NCBI GenBank assembly: GCA_963735455.1
Contig: CAVTKZ010000002.1
Coordinates: 992,001 to 1,056,000 of the forward strand
DNA from: Palsa-1033 sp963735455
GTDB lineage: Bacteria > Chloroflexota > Limnocylindria > Limnocylindrales > CSP1-4
Length of the DNA stretch: 64,000 nt
Direction of reading: 5' to 3'
In this document: one piece after another, positions 8,087 to 17,032 of the stretch
Position numbering within the stretch: the stretch's first letter is position 1
Layout of the letters: each line of letters begins with the position of its first letter
The notes under the pieces: generated by a model
The model's database searches: none
Told to the model about the DNA's origin: nothing
What the model saw: the letters and a program-made list of their open reading frames with translations, nothing else
Made by a program: the position numbers and the translations under genes

Positions 8087-8770
8087 GTGAACCCCGGACC
8101 AGCCCGGACGATCCTCGGGCTCCTCGCCGGCCTGGCGACGATGATCACGATCGTGGCGGCGGCGCTGCTGGTCTTCCTCAACCCGGCCTGGGTCGCCTTC
8201 GAGCAGGATCGGACCGGGGCCGCGGCACTGACCGGCTACAGCCCGGCCACCGTCCACACGGTGACCAACTCGATCCTCCATGACCTGGCCTTCGGGCCAC
8301 CGGCCTTCGCGGTCACGGTCGACGGCCAGGAAGTCCTGGGGGTCCGGGAGCGGGCCCACATGGCCGACGTCCGGAGCGTCTTCTTCGCCTTCGGCAGCGT
8401 CGTCGTCGTGGCCGTGCTGGCCGTTTTGGGCATCGGCATCGCCGCCCGGGGAGCGCCCTGGTTCCGGCGCGCGGTGCGGCTCGGGGCGATCGTGCTGGCC
8501 GCCGCCGTGCTGATCCTGGGGGTGATCGCGACGGTTGCCTTCGACGCGGTCTTCGAGACCTTCCACGAGCTGTTCTTCCCGGCCGGCTCGTTCGACTTCG
8601 ATCCCAGCTCGAAGCTGATCCAGCTCTTCCCCGACCAGTTCTGGTTCGAGACGTCACTCCTGCTGGGGCTGGTGATCCTGGCCGTCTGCGGCCTGGTCGT
8701 GACCCTGGCCGGGCGCCGAGGCGGCGCCGGAGGATCCGCGGCGGCAGCGCGCGGACCACAACGCGCATGA
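8087..8770 (+). CDS. DUF1461 / TIGR01906 integral membrane protein
   Basis: A 227-residue protein with four predicted helices: one at the N-terminus, a long outward loop, then helices near residues 100-120, 125-150 and 185-205. The loop ends in ERAHMADVR and the segment FHELFFPAGSFDFDPSSKL followed by LFPDQFW is the family signature (HMxDV and FHxxFF...LFPxxFW). The family's biochemical role is not known to me; in Gram-positive relatives it is linked to lipoprotein modification. The stop overlaps the moeA start (ATGA), so it is coupled to molybdenum cofactor genes. Confidence 0.8.
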   Translation: MNPGPARTILGLLAGLATMITIVAAALLVFLNPAWVAFEQDRTGAAALTGYSPATVHTVTNSILHDLAFGPPAFAVTVDGQEVLGVRERAHMADVRSVFFAFGSVVVVAVLAVLGIGIAARGAPWFRRAVRLGAIVLAAAVLILGVIATVAFDAVFETFHELFFPAGSFDFDPSSKLIQLFPDQFWFETSLLLGLVILAVCGLVVTLAGRRGGAGGSAAAARGPQRA

Positions 8771-10105
8771 CGAATGACCCGCTCCTGCCCGTGGACCTCG
8801 CCCGCGACCGGGTCCTTGCCGCGATCGGCGGGCCGCTGCCGGCCGAGACCGTGCCGATCGAGGCGGCCCTGGGCCGGGTCGCCTCGGCGCGAGGTGCGGG
8901 CGACGACCGACCTGCCGCCCTGGGACAACAGCGCGATGGATGGCTATGCCGTCCGCGGGGCCGACATCGCTTCGGCCACGGAAGCCAGCCCGATCGTGCT
9001 GACGGTCGTCGGCGAGGCGGCGGCCGGGGGTGTTGCCGGACCACTGATCCGGGCCGGGACGGCGATCCGGATCGCCACCGGGGCGCCGCTGCCGGGCGGC
9101 GCGGACACCGTGGTCCAGGTGGAGCTGACCACGCCGCTCGATGGCGACGGCGGCCCGGCCGGTCCCCGCGGCCAGCAGGCGACCGGCTCGATTCCGGCCG
9201 CGGTGGCGATCCACGAAGCCGTGCCGGTCGGGTCGTCGATCCGCCGGCGAGGGAGCGACCTCAGCCAGGGGACCGTCGTCCTCCGCGCCGGCAGCCGCCT
9301 GGGGCCGGCCGCGATCGGACTCGTGGCAGGCTCGGGCGTGGCCAGCGTGGCAGTCCATCGGCGGCCCATCGTCGCGGTCCTGGCGACCGGCGACGAGGTC
9401 CGCCCGGCGGGCACCGAGCTCGAGGCCAGCGGCATTCCCGATGCCAATGGACCGGGCCTCCGGGCGCTCGCGGCGGCGGCCGGCGCCGACGTCGTCGACC
9501 TGGGGATCGCCCGCGACGTGCTCGACGACGTGATCGAGTGCCTGCGCCGGGGCGTGGCCCAGGCCGACATCGTGATCGTCAGCGGCGGCGTCTCGGTCGG
9601 GCCGTACGACGTCGTCCGGGCCGGCTTCGAGGCGATCGGAGAGGTGGAGCTGTGGCGAGTCGCCCTCCAGCCGGGCAAGCCCTTCGCGTTCGGGACGGCG
9701 CGCCGGCCGGAGGGCGGCCAGGTCCTCCTGTTCGGACTGCCGGGCAACCCGGTGTCGAGCTTCGTGACCTTCGAGATCTTCGTCCGGCCGGCCCTCCGCC
9801 GGCTGGCCGGCCACGCGGATCCCTTCCGGCCGTCCGAGGCGGGCGTCCTGATGGAGCCGGTCACCAAGAGCCGGGGCCGGCGGGCCTACCTGCGGGTCGA
9901 GATCGACCATCGTCCGAATGGGGCGGATGTCCTCGATCTCGAGGGCCGTCTGCAGGTCCGGCCGGCGGGCGCCCGCTCGACGGCGGGGCAGGGCAGCCAC
10001 GTCCTGAGTACGCTGGCGGCGGCGGACGCCCTGGCCGCCGTTCCCGAGAGCTTCGAGGATGTTCCGCCCGGAACCGAGGTCGAGGTCTTCCGGCTCGATC
10101 GCTGA
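8767..10105 (+). CDS. moeA: MoeA, molybdopterin molybdenumtransferase (one frameshift in this sequence)
   Basis: MoeA inserts molybdate into adenylylated molybdopterin, the last step of molybdenum cofactor synthesis. Seen: DLPPWDNSAMDGYAVR near residue 50, the TGAPLPGGADTVV motif, VLATGDEV, ANGPGLRAL, IVSGGVSVGPYDVV and LFGLPGNPVSSF, in the standard four-domain order and length (about 445 residues). The start frame (ATG 8767) breaks at about 8890, where one missing base turns SAREVRATTD out of frame; the remainder runs in the next frame to the stop at 10105. The start overlaps the DUF1461 stop (ATGA). Followed by moaC and mog/moaB. Confidence 0.92.
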
Positions 10106-10137
10106 CCGTTCGAAACGCCCTTCAATCGGAGAGCTGC

Positions 10138-10725
10138 ATGGATCGCAAACCGCCCCGCACCGAGCGGCGCCGCCTCAGCCATGTCGACCGATCCGGCCGG
10201 CCGCGGATGGTCGACGTGAGCGCCAAGGCGGACACCGCCCGACGGGCCGTCGCCGAGGCGCTGGTCGTGCTCAGCCAGGAGACGCTCAGCCTGGTGATCG
10301 ATGGCCGGAACGCCAAGGGCGACGTCCTGACGGTGGCCGAGCTGGCCGGGGTGATGGGCGCCAAACGGACCGCGGACCTGATCCCGCTGTGCCATCCCCT
10401 GGCCCTCACCGACCTGCTCGTCCAGGTCGTGCCCGACCGGGCGGCCGGCGTCCTGCGGATCCGGGCCGAGGCCGCCACGGTCGGCCCGACCGGGGTCGAG
10501 ATGGAAGCCCTGACCGCTGCCTCCGTCGCCGCCCTGACCGTCTACGATATGGTCAAGGGCGTTGAGCGGGGGGTCGAGATCCGCTCGATCCGCCTGCTCT
10601 CGAAGACCGGCGGCAAGAGCGGCGACTGGCTTCGCAGCCCGGCCGCCGAGCCGCCCCCGGCCGTGCCCGGCCACCGACCCGGCGATCGCTCGGCCGGTCG
10701 GATCAGGAAGAAGGAAGGCACGTGA
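10138..10725 (+). CDS. moaC: MoaC, cyclic pyranopterin monophosphate synthase
   Basis: MoaC converts the MoaA product 3',8-cyclo-7,8-dihydro-GTP into cyclic pyranopterin monophosphate. Seen: RMVDVSAKADTAR near the N-terminus, KGDVLTVAELAGVMGAK, LIPLCHPL (active-site region) and GVEMEALTAASVAALTVYDM with the catalytic Lys in DMVKG. At 195 residues it is about 30 longer than usual, the extra being a Pro/Arg-rich tail after WLRSP. It sits 32 bases after moeA and overlaps the next gene by GTGA. moaA, moaD and moaE are not in the window. Confidence 0.95.
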   Translation: MDRKPPRTERRRLSHVDRSGRPRMVDVSAKADTARRAVAEALVVLSQETLSLVIDGRNAKGDVLTVAELAGVMGAKRTADLIPLCHPLALTDLLVQVVPDRAAGVLRIRAEAATVGPTGVEMEALTAASVAALTVYDMVKGVERGVEIRSIRLLSKTGGKSGDWLRSPAAEPPPAVPGHRPGDRSAGRIRKKEGT

Positions 10726-11216
10726 CCGACCGTTCGGCGCTCGTCCTGACCGCAAGCGACCGGAGTGCCGAAGGCTCGCGCGAGGACACCTCCGGGCAAC
10801 TGATCGCCGACCGCCTGGCGGCGCTCGAGTTCACGGTCGAGCGGCGGGTGGTCGCCGACGAGCAGTGGCTCATCGAGGAGGCCCTGGTCGAGGGCGCCGG
10901 CCGCCATCCGCTGATCGTGACGACCGGCGGCACCGGGCTGACCCCGCGCGACGTGACCCCCCAGGCGACGACGGCCGTGATCGACTACGAGGTGCCCGGG
11001 CTGGCCGAGGCGATGCGCGCCGACGGCCGCCGCTCGACCCCCCTGGCCAGCCTGTCGCGGGCCGTGGTCGGCGTCCGCGGCCGGACCCTGATCGTGAACC
11101 TGCCGGGCAGCCCGCGCGGGGCGGCCGAGAGCCTCGAGGCGATCGTGGCCGTCCTGCCCCACGCCCTGGAGACCCTGGCCGGCCCGTTCGAGCACGCCGA
11201 GGAGCCCGGCCGGTGA
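10722..11216 (+). CDS. moaB: MogA/MoaB-type molybdopterin adenylyltransferase
   Basis: Adenylylates molybdopterin before metal insertion by MoeA. Seen: 164 residues, N-terminal strand SALVLTASDRSAEGSREDTSG, the nucleotide-binding TTGGTGLTPRDVTPQAT loop and the NLPGSPRGAAESLEAI motif, all diagnostic of the MoCF-biosynthesis fold. GTG 10722 overlaps the moaC stop and its own stop overlaps the next GTG, so moeA-moaC-moaB and the following Fe-S gene look like one coupled transcript. Whether it is named mogA or moaB depends on phylogeny. Confidence 0.93.
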   Translation: MTDRSALVLTASDRSAEGSREDTSGQLIADRLAALEFTVERRVVADEQWLIEEALVEGAGRHPLIVTTGGTGLTPRDVTPQATTAVIDYEVPGLAEAMRADGRRSTPLASLSRAVVGVRGRTLIVNLPGSPRGAAESLEAIVAVLPHALETLAGPFEHAEEPGR

Positions 11217-13348
11217 GTGGCTTCGAGGGGATCTTCGGGCATGTCAGCGGCTATCCCCTCGTCTTCCCCCTGTTCTGGGGCTCGGTCGTCTTCTTCGCCC
11301 TGGTCATGGCCCGTCACCTGCGGATCTTTGCCGCGGTCCGGGCCAGCGGGCCAAGCCCCCTGGCCGATGTCCCGCGGCGGGTCGGCGGGCTGGTCCGCTA
11401 CACCCTCCTGCAGACCAAGATGTTCAAGGACCGGCGGGCCGGGATCATGCACTTCACGATCTTCTGGGGCTTCGTCCTGCTGACGATCGGGACGGCCAAC
11501 ATCGTGACCGGCGGGGCGATCCAGGCGCTCATCACGATCCCCGCCGGCGGCGTCCTGTGGACGGCCGTCTCGGCGATGCAGAACATCGTGGCCGTGCTCG
11601 TCCTGGTGGCCGTCGGCTACGCCTTCGTCCGGCGCCTGGTCACCCGCCCGGCCCGGCTGGCGTTCACCAGGGGCGCCCTGATCATCCTGGTCCTGATCGG
11701 GGGCGTGGTCGCGACCGAGCTGCTGGCCCAGGCGTTCGAGGCGGCCCGCTTCGGGGCGGTGCCCGGCGCCTTCGTCGCCGACGCGCTGGCCGTGCCCCTC
11801 GGCGCGCTGTCGGCGGATGCCCTGTACCTCGCCTTCACGGTGCTGTGGTGGGCGCACATCGCGATCGTGGCGGCATTCCTGTGCTACTTGCCCTCGAGCA
11901 AGCACCTCCACATCGCGACGGCGTTCTTCAACGTCTACTTCCGCAAGCTGGCCCCTCGAGGCGAGCTGCCGGCGATGGACCTCGAGGCCGAGGACGCGAC
12001 CTTCGGCCTGCGCACCCTGCAGGACCTGGGCTGGAAGGACCTCCTGGACGGCTTCACCTGCACCGAGTGCGGCCGGTGCACCGACGCCTGCCCGGCCAAC
12101 CGGACCGGCAAGCCGCTCAACCCGCGCGAGATGATCATGGGCCTGCGCCACATGGCCGTCGAGGCCGAGCACGGCCTCGACCTGATCCCCAACTCGCCGA
12201 TCCTGCGCGGCCAGCCGGGCCTCGACGACGCCACGCCCAGCCCGCAGCTGCTGGCGACGGCGATCGTGGACGATGCGATCCCGTACGACGCTGTCTGGGA
12301 TTGCGTCACCTGTGGCGCCTGCGTCGAGGCCTGCCCGGTCCTGATCGAGCACGTCGACAAGATCGTCGGCTTCCGACGCAACCTGGTCCTCGAGGATTCC
12401 CGCTTCCCGAGCGAGCTGACCGGGGCCTTCCGGAACATGGAGACGGCCGGCAACCCGTGGGGCCAGGCCCGCTCGACCCGAACCGACTGGACGAAGGGCC
12501 TCGACTTCGAGGTGCCGACGGTAGCCGACCTGGCCGCGTCCGGCAGGCTCGACCAGATCGAGGTCCTCTACTGGGTCGGCTGCGCGGCGGCCTTCGACGA
12601 GCGCAACCGGAAGGTCGCCCGGGCCTTTGCCCGCTGCCTGAATGCCGCCGGCGTGTCCTTTGCGATCCTCGGCCAGGAGGAGTCATGCACCGGCGACCCG
12701 GCCCGACGGATGGGCAACGAGTACGTCTACCAGATCCTGGCTGGAGGCAACATCGAGACGCTCAATCGCTATGGGCTTTCGGAGCGCACGATCGTCACCG
12801 CCTGCCCGCACTGCTTCAACACGATCGCCAACGAGTACGGCCAGCTGGGTGGCGCGTTCCGGATCGTCCACCACAGCGTCTACCTGCAGGGCCTCCTGGC
12901 GGATGGCCGGCTGCGAACCGTGGAGGCGGGCGAAGGGGGCAACCCGGCCCGCGCGGTCACCTTCCATGACAGCTGCTACATGGCCCGCTACAACAACGTG
13001 ATCGCCGCCCCGCGCGACGTCCTCGGCTCGCTGGCCGGGGTGGAGCTGCGCGAGATGGAGCGCAACGGCAAGAACTCGTTCTGCTGCGGGGCGGGCGGCG
13101 GCCGGATGTGGATGGAGGAGACCCGGGGCACCCGGATCAACGCCGAGCGGACTCGCCAGGCGCTCGAGACCGGCGCGGAGGTCGTGGCCACCAACTGCCC
13201 GTTCTGCATGACGATGATGAAGGACGGCCTGGCCGAGGCCGACTCGAACAGCACCGGCCTGGTCAGCGCGGCGGACATCGCCGAGCTGCTGGCCGACAGT
13301 CTTGCGCCGGCGATTCCCGCCGGCCGGCAGCTTCCGGTGCTCCAATAG
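11213..13348 (+). CDS. Membrane-bound Fe-S oxidoreductase with CCG domains, likely ETF partner
   Basis: A 711-residue protein built as NarI-like membrane domain (about five to six helices within residues 15-235), then two [4Fe-4S] ferredoxin motifs (CTECGRCTDACP at 283-294 and CVTCGACVEACP at 364-375), then two cysteine-rich CCG domains (CPHC; NSFCCGAGGGRMW with NCPFCM). This is the HdrD/GlpC-type layout found beside etfBA, thought to pass electrons from reduced ETF to the quinone pool in place of ETF-quinone oxidoreductase. It precedes an acyl-CoA dehydrogenase and etfBA in the same direction, which supports that role. GTG 11213 overlaps the moaB stop. Confidence 0.92.
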   Translation: MSGFEGIFGHVSGYPLVFPLFWGSVVFFALVMARHLRIFAAVRASGPSPLADVPRRVGGLVRYTLLQTKMFKDRRAGIMHFTIFWGFVLLTIGTANIVTGGAIQALITIPAGGVLWTAVSAMQNIVAVLVLVAVGYAFVRRLVTRPARLAFTRGALIILVLIGGVVATELLAQAFEAARFGAVPGAFVADALAVPLGALSADALYLAFTVLWWAHIAIVAAFLCYLPSSKHLHIATAFFNVYFRKLAPRGELPAMDLEAEDATFGLRTLQDLGWKDLLDGFTCTECGRCTDACPANRTGKPLNPREMIMGLRHMAVEAEHGLDLIPNSPILRGQPGLDDATPSPQLLATAIVDDAIPYDAVWDCVTCGACVEACPVLIEHVDKIVGFRRNLVLEDSRFPSELTGAFRNMETAGNPWGQARSTRTDWTKGLDFEVPTVADLAASGRLDQIEVLYWVGCAAAFDERNRKVARAFARCLNAAGVSFAILGQEESCTGDPARRMGNEYVYQILAGGNIETLNRYGLSERTIVTACPHCFNTIANEYGQLGGAFRIVHHSVYLQGLLADGRLRTVEAGEGGNPARAVTFHDSCYMARYNNVIAAPRDVLGSLAGVELREMERNGKNSFCCGAGGGRMWMEETRGTRINAERTRQALETGAEVVATNCPFCMTMMKDGLAEADSNSTGLVSAADIAELLADSLAPAIPAGRQLPVLQ

Positions 13349-13368
13349 CCAGCAGGGGAGCCCCGGCC

Positions 13369-14529
13369 GTGGCCGAGCTCCAGCCGTACCGCCTGTCGGC
13401 CGATCAGCTCGAGCTGCGCGAGGCCATCCGGACGCTGGCTCGCGAGAAGATTGCGCCGCGAGCCGCCGAGGTCGATCGGACCGCCGAGTTCCCCTGGGAC
13501 AACAAGGAGCTGCTGGCCGCCCAGGACATCCTGGCCCTGCCGTTCCCGGTCGAGTACGGCGGCCTGGGGGCCGACCTGCTGACGGTCTGCCTGGCGATCG
13601 AGGCCCTCTCGGCGGCGTGCGCCACGACCGGCTTGATCCTGGCCGTCCATGTCCTGGCCGCCCTGCCGATCATCAGCAAGGGGACCGACGAGCAGCGCCA
13701 GCGCTGGCTGCCCGACCTGGCCGCCGGCCGGACCCTGATCTCGTTTGCGATCACCGAGGCCGGCGCCGGCAGCGACGCGGGCTCGATCGCGATGCGCGCG
13801 ACACGCGACGGCGACGACTACGTCCTGGACGGCGCCAAGCGCTTCATCACCCACGGCAGCGTCGCCGACCTGGTGGTCGTCTTCGCGGTCAGCGATCCTG
13901 GTGCCAAGCGGCACCGCAACCTGTCCTGCTTCGTCGTCGAGAAGGACCGTCCCGGCTTCTCGATCGGCCGGCTCGAGCACAAGATGGGGATTCGCGGCTC
14001 GCCGACGGCCGAGCTCCTGTTCGACGGCGTGCGCGTCCCGGCCGCCAACCGGATCGGGGCCGAGGGCGAGGGCTTCGCGATCGCGATGAGCACGTTCGAG
14101 CGCTCCCGGCCGGGGATCGCAGCCCAGGCCGTCGGCATCGCCCAGGGCGCCCTCGAGTTCGCCGCCCATTACGCCACCGAGCGGATCCAGTTCGGCAAGC
14201 CGATCGGCGAGCAGCAGATGGTCCAGGCCCTGCTGGCGGACATGGACGCCTCGACCGAGGCGGCCCGCCAGCTGCTGTACGCGGCCTGCGCGGCGATCGA
14301 CGCCGGCGACGGCGATGCTGCCCGTTGGGCGGCCGTGTGTAAACTCGTCGCCGGTGACGCGGCCATGCGGGTCACCACCGATGCCGTCCAGGTCCTGGGC
14401 GGCTACGGCTACATCGAAGACTTTCCCGTCGAGCGGATGATGCGCGACGCGAAGATCACCCAGCTGTACGAAGGAACCCAGCAGATCCAGCGACTCGTGG
14501 TCGCCCGATCCCTGCTCGCCCGGTCCTGA
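13369..14529 (+). CDS. Acyl-CoA dehydrogenase (short/medium-chain or butyryl-CoA type)
   Basis: FAD-dependent alpha,beta-dehydrogenation of acyl-CoA, passing electrons to ETF. Seen: 386 residues, the FAD motifs FAITEAGAGSDAGS and AKRFITHGS, MGIRGSPTAEL, the RIQFGKPI and QMVQ region, QVLGGYGYIEDFPVERMMRDAKI and the C-terminal catalytic Glu in QLYEGTQQIQR. All positions agree with canonical acyl-CoA dehydrogenases. GTG 13369 follows the Fe-S gene by 20 bases and etfB starts 57 bases downstream, so it is part of one beta-oxidation electron module. Confidence 0.95.
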   Translation: MAELQPYRLSADQLELREAIRTLAREKIAPRAAEVDRTAEFPWDNKELLAAQDILALPFPVEYGGLGADLLTVCLAIEALSAACATTGLILAVHVLAALPIISKGTDEQRQRWLPDLAAGRTLISFAITEAGAGSDAGSIAMRATRDGDDYVLDGAKRFITHGSVADLVVVFAVSDPGAKRHRNLSCFVVEKDRPGFSIGRLEHKMGIRGSPTAELLFDGVRVPAANRIGAEGEGFAIAMSTFERSRPGIAAQAVGIAQGALEFAAHYATERIQFGKPIGEQQMVQALLADMDASTEAARQLLYAACAAIDAGDGDAARWAAVCKLVAGDAAMRVTTDAVQVLGGYGYIEDFPVERMMRDAKITQLYEGTQQIQRLVVARSLLARS

Positions 14530-14586
14530 CCGGCGGGATCGGCCCCGAGCCGGCAGCCCGAGACCATCGCCCAGCGGAGAGAACGT

Positions 14587-15369
14587 TTGCGGATCGTCGT
14601 CCTCGTGAAGCCAGTGCCGGACACCACCGGCCAGGAGCGGCTCGGCCCCGACCTGCGGGTCGATCGCGTCGGCGTCCCGAATGTCGTCAACGCCAATGAC
14701 GAGTACGCCCTCGAGGCCGCGCTGAAGCTCGTCGAGGCGGCCGGCGCAGGCGAGGTGAGCCTCCTCTCGATGGCCCCCGGCGGAGCGCCCGAGACCCTCC
14801 GCAAGGCGCTGGCGATGGGCGCCCATCGTGCCGTCCTGGTGACCGACCCGAGCTTGGCCGGCTCGGACACCCTGACCACCGTCCGGGTCCTGGCGGCCGC
14901 CCTCCGCCGGCTCGAGTTCGACCTGGTCCTGGCCGGTGCGGACACGTCGGACGGCGGCGGCGGGATCGTCGCCGCGGGGATCGCCGTGAGCCTGGGCCTG
15001 CCCTACCTGTCGTATGCCGCGAAGATCGAGCCGGCTGCCTCGACGGTCAGCGTGAATCGCCTCAGCCCGGTTGGCTACGATCGGATCGAGGCGGCCCTGC
15101 CGGCCCTGGTCGTGGCGACCCAGGCGCTGGGCGAGCCGCGCTATCCCTCGCTGAAGGGGATCATGGCCGCCCGCAGCAAGGAGATCCTGAGCTGGTCGCT
15201 GGCCGACCTTGGACCGCTCGAGACGCCCGTCGGCGGGAGCGTCGCCACGACCGCAGTGATCGCCGCCCGGGCACCGGCCGCCCGTGCCGCGACGCGGGTC
15301 GTCCGCGGCCCGGCGCCGGCGGCCGCGGCCGAGGTCGTCGAGTTCCTCGCCGAGCGGCGGCTGATCTGA
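14587..15369 (+). CDS. etfB: Electron transfer flavoprotein beta subunit
   Basis: EtfB carries the AMP site of the heterodimeric ETF that accepts electrons from acyl-CoA dehydrogenases. Seen: 260 residues beginning RIVVLVKPVPDT, the VNANDEYALEAALKL segment, a DTSDGGGG nucleotide loop where many ETFs have AxDxxTGQV, and a C-terminal loop (residues 180-200) corresponding to the recognition loop. The start is TTG 14587 with GCGGAGAGAAC just before it, the only start that yields the family N-terminus. Confidence 0.93.
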   Translation: MRIVVLVKPVPDTTGQERLGPDLRVDRVGVPNVVNANDEYALEAALKLVEAAGAGEVSLLSMAPGGAPETLRKALAMGAHRAVLVTDPSLAGSDTLTTVRVLAAALRRLEFDLVLAGADTSDGGGGIVAAGIAVSLGLPYLSYAAKIEPAASTVSVNRLSPVGYDRIEAALPALVVATQALGEPRYPSLKGIMAARSKEILSWSLADLGPLETPVGGSVATTAVIAARAPAARAATRVVRGPAPAAAAEVVEFLAERRLI

Positions 15370-15382
15370 TGGGCGCCCGCTG

Positions 15383-16363
15383 ATGGCCGCCACGCTGTGG
15401 GTCGTCGGCGAGGTCGCCGACGGCCACCTGGCCCGGATCGGCGCCGAGCTGGCGACGCTCGGCCGGACCCTGGCCCGGTCGGCCGGCCGCGAGGTCGTCG
15501 GGATCGTCGTCGACGAGGCGCCCGAAGCCGCCGCCGCGGAGCTGGCCGCCTACCTGCCCCAGGTGATCGCGGTGACGATCGCCGGGCTGCGCGAACGGGC
15601 GGCCGCGGGGCTGATCGCGGAGGCCGTGGCGGAGGTGGTTCGGGACGAGCCAGCCGGCCACGTCCTGCTCGGGGCGACGCCCGATGGCCGCGACGTGGCC
15701 GGGGTCCTGTCGGTCCTCCTGGGCTGGGGCGTCCTGGTCAATGCCACCGCCGTCGAGTGGGCCGACGGCTCGCCGGTCGTCGAGATGAGCACCTTCGGCG
15801 GCCGGCTGATCACGACCAGCCGGTTCACCTCCGACCGGGGGATCGTGACCCTCCGCCTGAATGCGGTGAGCGCCGAGCCGGCCGAGGCCGCCGGCACGGT
15901 CAGCGCCCGTTCTGCGGGGCCCTCGACCCTGGCCCCGGTCAAGCTCGTCGAACGGGTCGCCCAGGCGGGCGCGGTCGCCTCGATCGAGGAGGCCCGGGTG
16001 ATCGTCTCGGGCGGCCGGGGCGTGGCCGGGCCGGACGGCTTCGCGACCGTCCAGGCGCTGGCCGATGCCCTCGGCGGGGCGGTCGGGGCGACCCGAGCGG
16101 CGGTTGACGCCGGCTGGATCTCCTATAGCCATCAGATCGGCCAGACCGGCAAGATCGTCAAGCCGGCTCTCTACGTGGCCCTCGGCATCTCCGGCGCGAT
16201 CCAGCACAAGGTGGGCATGCAGACTGCCGAAACGATCGTGGCGATCAACCGCGACCCCGACGCGCCGATCGCCGACTTTGCGGACCTGTTCGTGATCGGC
16301 GACCTGTTCGAGGTCGTGCCGGCCCTCGTTGCCGCGCTCGCCGCCCGGCCGAAGGCCGGCTGA
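15383..16363 (+). CDS. etfA: Electron transfer flavoprotein alpha subunit
   Basis: EtfA binds the redox-active FAD of ETF. Seen: 326 residues, an N-terminal nucleotide-binding-like domain, IVSGGRGVAGPDGF (the family's V-x-GGRG), ATRAAVDAGWISYSHQIGQTGK and the C-terminal FAD signature LYVALGISGAIQHKVGMQ...IVAINRDPDAPI. Starts 13 bases after etfB. It completes the Fe-S oxidoreductase, acyl-CoA dehydrogenase, EtfBA set. Confidence 0.95.
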   Translation: MAATLWVVGEVADGHLARIGAELATLGRTLARSAGREVVGIVVDEAPEAAAAELAAYLPQVIAVTIAGLRERAAAGLIAEAVAEVVRDEPAGHVLLGATPDGRDVAGVLSVLLGWGVLVNATAVEWADGSPVVEMSTFGGRLITTSRFTSDRGIVTLRLNAVSAEPAEAAGTVSARSAGPSTLAPVKLVERVAQAGAVASIEEARVIVSGGRGVAGPDGFATVQALADALGGAVGATRAAVDAGWISYSHQIGQTGKIVKPALYVALGISGAIQHKVGMQTAETIVAINRDPDAPIADFADLFVIGDLFEVVPALVAALAARPKAG

Positions 16364-16371
16364 GGACGCCG

Positions 16372-16932
16372 ATGCCGGCCTGGCTGTCGCTCGTGCTGCC
16401 GATCGCGGGGTTCGTGATCCTCGTCGTCGTCTTCATCGTCTTCCTGCGCCGGACCGGCCGGATCGTCGGCATGCGCCGGGAGAGCGACCGGTTCCGCCGC
16501 TCGGTCGAGGACCTCTCGGGCCGGATCGACACCTCGCTGGGTGGGGTGATCGATCGGATCGACGCCGTCCGCCGCCACCAGGTCCCGCCCGAGTCGATCG
16601 GCGACAACCTGTCGGCGGCACGCGACGCGGTCGAGCGCTACGAGGCCGAGGCGGCCAAGCTCCACGGCCCGGTGCCGGCCGACGACGTCCGGGCGGCCCT
16701 CCTGTACGAGCTCGAGCGGGCCGGTCGGGCGCTCGAGATGGTCGCCCACGGCTGCGAGCTGCTGGCCACCACCCGGAGCGGCTATCGCGAGCTCGAGGCC
16801 CAGACCGCGGTCAAGCGGGGCTACCTCAACGCGCTCCATGCCCGGGAGGCGATTGCCCGCCATGCCGATGACCTGGCCTCGGGCCGGACGATGACCGAGC
16901 GGCGCTGGCTGTCGAGCCGGCTGAACGACTGA
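16372..16932 (+). CDS. Membrane-anchored helical protein of unknown function
   Basis: No family recognised. A single N-terminal helix (residues 5-27, PAWLSLVLPIAGFVILVVV) is followed by about 155 charged residues predicted to be almost fully helical, including heptad-like stretches RFRRSVEDLSGRIDTSLGGV and AARDAVERYEAEAAKL. Such proteins often act as membrane-tethered coiled coils. It starts eight bases after etfA and may be cotranscribed with it, without any evident link. Confidence 0.65.
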   Translation: MPAWLSLVLPIAGFVILVVVFIVFLRRTGRIVGMRRESDRFRRSVEDLSGRIDTSLGGVIDRIDAVRRHQVPPESIGDNLSAARDAVERYEAEAAKLHGPVPADDVRAALLYELERAGRALEMVAHGCELLATTRSGYRELEAQTAVKRGYLNALHAREAIARHADDLASGRTMTERRWLSSRLND

Positions 16933-16967
16933 GGCTCGCCCGAAAACCGCCCCGCAACGGCCCGGAA

Positions 16968-17015
16968 CCACCGTATCTGGTGGTATCGTTAGGTGGACAC
17001 CACAAGCCCTTGTGG
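16968..17015 (+). promoter_or_regulatory. Tandem NrdR boxes upstream of nrdR
   Basis: Two 16-base palindromes, CCACCGTATCTGGTGG at 16968-16983 and the perfect CCACAAGCCCTTGTGG at 17000-17015, are separated by exactly 16 bases (centres 32 apart, three helical turns). NrdR boxes are 16-base palindromes that occur in pairs 15-16 bases apart, and the second resembles actinobacterial boxes with a CACAAG/CTTGTG core. A TATCGT hexamer (16984-16989) lies between them and could be the -10, so binding would block transcription of nrdR and dcd. Confidence 0.65.
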
Positions 17016-17032
17016 CCGGAGCTGGGAGCAAG

